From Treponema sp. (lineage in GTDB: Bacteria > Spirochaetota > Spirochaetia > Treponematales > Breznakiellaceae), in NCBI GenBank assembly GCA_031254175.1, contig JAIRUY010000059.1, forward strand, positions 1-6,770: a stretch of DNA of 6,770 bases, in the 5' to 3' direction. The notes beneath the pieces are model-generated. The model worked only from the letters and a program-made list of their open reading frames with translations, did no database searches and was not told where the DNA came from. Positions 6,009-6,770 of this stretch are shown piece after piece (position 1 is the first letter of the stretch; every line of letters starts with the position of its first letter). Made by a program: the position numbers and the translations under genes.

Positions 6009-6113
6009 ATTTGTTACATGCCAAAACGGGCGGATACAGCCAATATCAACGGCTTTGGCTCTAAAGGTTCACATATTTTCACGAATTGTTCCAATTTCTG
6101 ATATGTTTTTACG

Positions 6114-6515
6114 TTATTTCTTTCCTCGGTTTTTCTTAAATATTATCTTTATTCTTTTTAATAAATCTATCCTCGTAAACGGTTTTAAAATATAATCGGC
6201 GGCTCCTATTTCTTTTGCATGGTTTTGTTCATATACTCCATCAACAGATGTCAGAAAAGCTATCGGAACATTGCCAATTAATCCTAAATCTCTTATTCGG
6301 TTATATGTTTCCCATCCATCCATTTCCGGCATAATCAAGTCCAGCAAAATCAGATCAACAGTATCATGGTACAGCAAATATTCCAGTGCTTCCTTTCCCG
6401 ATTTGGTCGGAAGAACCGTATATTTATCCTGTAACATGATTTCAACCATATCAAGGCTTATTTCACTGTCATCCACCGCAAGGATTTTTTTCTTTTTTTT
6501 TCGCAAAAATACCAT
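6114..6515 (-). CDS. Stand-alone response-regulator receiver (CheY-like)
   Basis: A single receiver domain of 133 residues with no output domain, so it acts by protein contact after phosphorylation by a histidine kinase. All landmarks are present: acidic pair D15-D16, phosphoacceptor D59 in LLDLIMPEMDGW, T89 in FLTS, and K111-P112 in YILKPF. Both ends are very basic, with RKKKKK at residues 5-10 and FKKNRGKK at the C-terminus. ATG at 6515 has GGAGG (6530-6526) 10 nt upstream. Codons 5-10 are made of nine A, a G and seven A. No kinase gene lies in the window, so the partner is unknown. It could belong to chemotaxis, a phosphorelay or c-di-GMP signalling. It stands alone, 151 nt from the gene to its left. 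Confidence 0.92.
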   Translation of the reverse strand: MVFLRKKKKKILAVDDSEISLDMVEIMLQDKYTVLPTKSGKEALEYLLYHDTVDLILLDLIMPEMDGWETYNRIRDLGLIGNVPIAFLTSVDGVYEQNHAKEIGAADYILKPFTRIDLLKRIKIIFKKNRGKK

Positions 6516-6540
6516 AATGTCGATTCCTCCAGTAATTATC

Positions 6541-6569
6541 TATAATGTATATTTTGAATTTTTTGTCAA
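6541..6569 (-). promoter_or_regulatory. Probable leftward promoter of the receiver gene
   Basis: The minus strand has a perfect -35, TTGACA, at 6569-6564. The -10 is less clear: ACATTATAGA follows, giving CATTAT with a 16-nt spacer or TATAGA with 19. Either places the start of transcription within about 20 to 25 nt of the receiver ATG at 6515. The intervening DNA is A-rich, which favours promoter activity. Confidence 0.5.
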
Positions 6570-6588
6570 TAAAACTGAATTTGTTTCC

Positions 6589-6624
6589 TTATAAAAATAC
6601 CTTGTTTTATAAAAACACCTTGCT
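6589..6624. repeat. Two tandem copies of an 18-bp unit
   Basis: TTATAAAAATACCTTGTT (6589-6606) is followed directly by TTATAAAAACACCTTGCT (6607-6624), with 16 of 18 positions identical. The repeat lies between two divergent genes, upstream of the receiver promoter and 32 nt before the next rightward start codon. It could be a pair of regulator sites close to two helical turns apart, or a small duplication. TTTTATAAAA at the junction is itself palindromic. Confidence 0.6.
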
Positions 6625-6655
6625 TTACCTCATTTAATACGGTTGAATAATATGT

Positions 6656-6770
6656 ATGACTTCCGCAGAAAAACAAAAAATAGCGAATTTTCTCGATCTT
6701 GCCGAAAATTTCCTTGCCTCCGGATATCGTGATAAACAGATAGAATATTACTTCGAAAATGAAGAAGTTG
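6656..6770 (+). CDS. Start of an unidentified gene, cut by the window edge
   Basis: An open frame starts at ATG 6656 and runs 38 complete codons to the edge, beginning MTSAEKQKIANFLDLAENFL and continuing ASGYRDKQIEYYFENEEV. It looks like a soluble, amphipathic helical N-terminus with many charged residues and no signal peptide. I cannot name the family from this much. An in-frame TGA at 6644-6646 rules out a start further upstream. There is no good ribosome site, only GGTTGA about 9 nt before the ATG. The overlapping ATG at 6652 closes after 25 codons. It is transcribed away from the receiver gene. A -10-like TTTAAT at 6633-6638 would give a very short leader. Confidence 0.6.
   Translation, partial: MTSAEKQKIANFLDLAENFLASGYRDKQIEYYFENEEV

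Noticed and set aside
6038..6060. AGCCAA/TTGGCT hairpin downstream of the receiver gene as its terminator
   Set aside because: The stem is only 6 bp with an 11-nt loop and has no T-run on the minus strand, so support is too weak.
5844..6101. 85-codon plus-strand open frame in the region of the exported-protein gene
   Set aside because: It overlaps the signal-peptide region of the minus-strand gene and the intergenic DNA, and has no ribosome site or domain.
6071..6110. ACATAT/ATATGT stem with an inner AATTG/CAATT stem followed by T5 on the plus strand
   Set aside because: It resembles a rightward terminator, but no rightward gene ends here, and on the strand of the receiver gene no T-run follows. 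The arms are short and AT-rich, so chance is likely.
6271..6594. 107-codon plus-strand open frame opposite the receiver gene
   Set aside because: It is a shadow of the receiver domain, whose minus-strand frame has every catalytic residue. The plus-strand frame has no ribosome site and a phenylalanine run from the A-tract.

Overview
The window is mostly one tightly packed, left-to-right pyrimidine-biosynthesis operon in the order pyrB, pyrI, pyrF, pyrK, pyrD, pyrE, followed by an RluA-type pseudouridine synthase. On the right are two leftward single genes (a small exported protein of unknown function and a stand-alone response-regulator receiver) and the first 38 codons of a rightward gene that runs off the window.

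The organism is a bacterium of moderate to low GC. The NAD-type dihydroorotate dehydrogenase (PyrD class 1B with PyrK) suggests an anaerobe or facultative anaerobe. The gene order recalls clostridial pyr operons. The signal peptide style of the small exported protein and the lone receiver fit a free-living or gut Treponema-like spirochete. That lineage guess is inference and rests on no marker gene.

Layout: positions 1-130 hold three consecutive inverted repeats. A sigma70-like promoter follows at 165-194, then pyrB with a GGAGG ribosome site. PyrB and PyrI make aspartate transcarbamoylase with a regulatory subunit. PyrK and PyrD oxidise dihydroorotate with NAD as acceptor, PyrE adds phosphoribose, and PyrF decarboxylates OMP to UMP. 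Neighbouring genes overlap or nearly touch (1 nt, 4 nt and 8 nt overlaps, one zero gap, 19 nt and 8 nt gaps), so they are probably co-transcribed and translationally coupled. carAB and pyrC, needed for the rest of the pathway, are not here, and neither is pyrR.

The operon ends in a small hairpin at 5533-5559 shared with the convergent gene. The right-hand part is the most regulatory-looking: a 10-bp perfect palindrome over the -10 box of the exported-protein gene, an A-rich slippery run near the start of the receiver gene, and an 18-bp tandem repeat in the divergent intergenic region at 6516-6655. I see no mobile element, tRNA, rRNA or CRISPR array, and no clearly new multi-gene system. The points of interest are small-scale.
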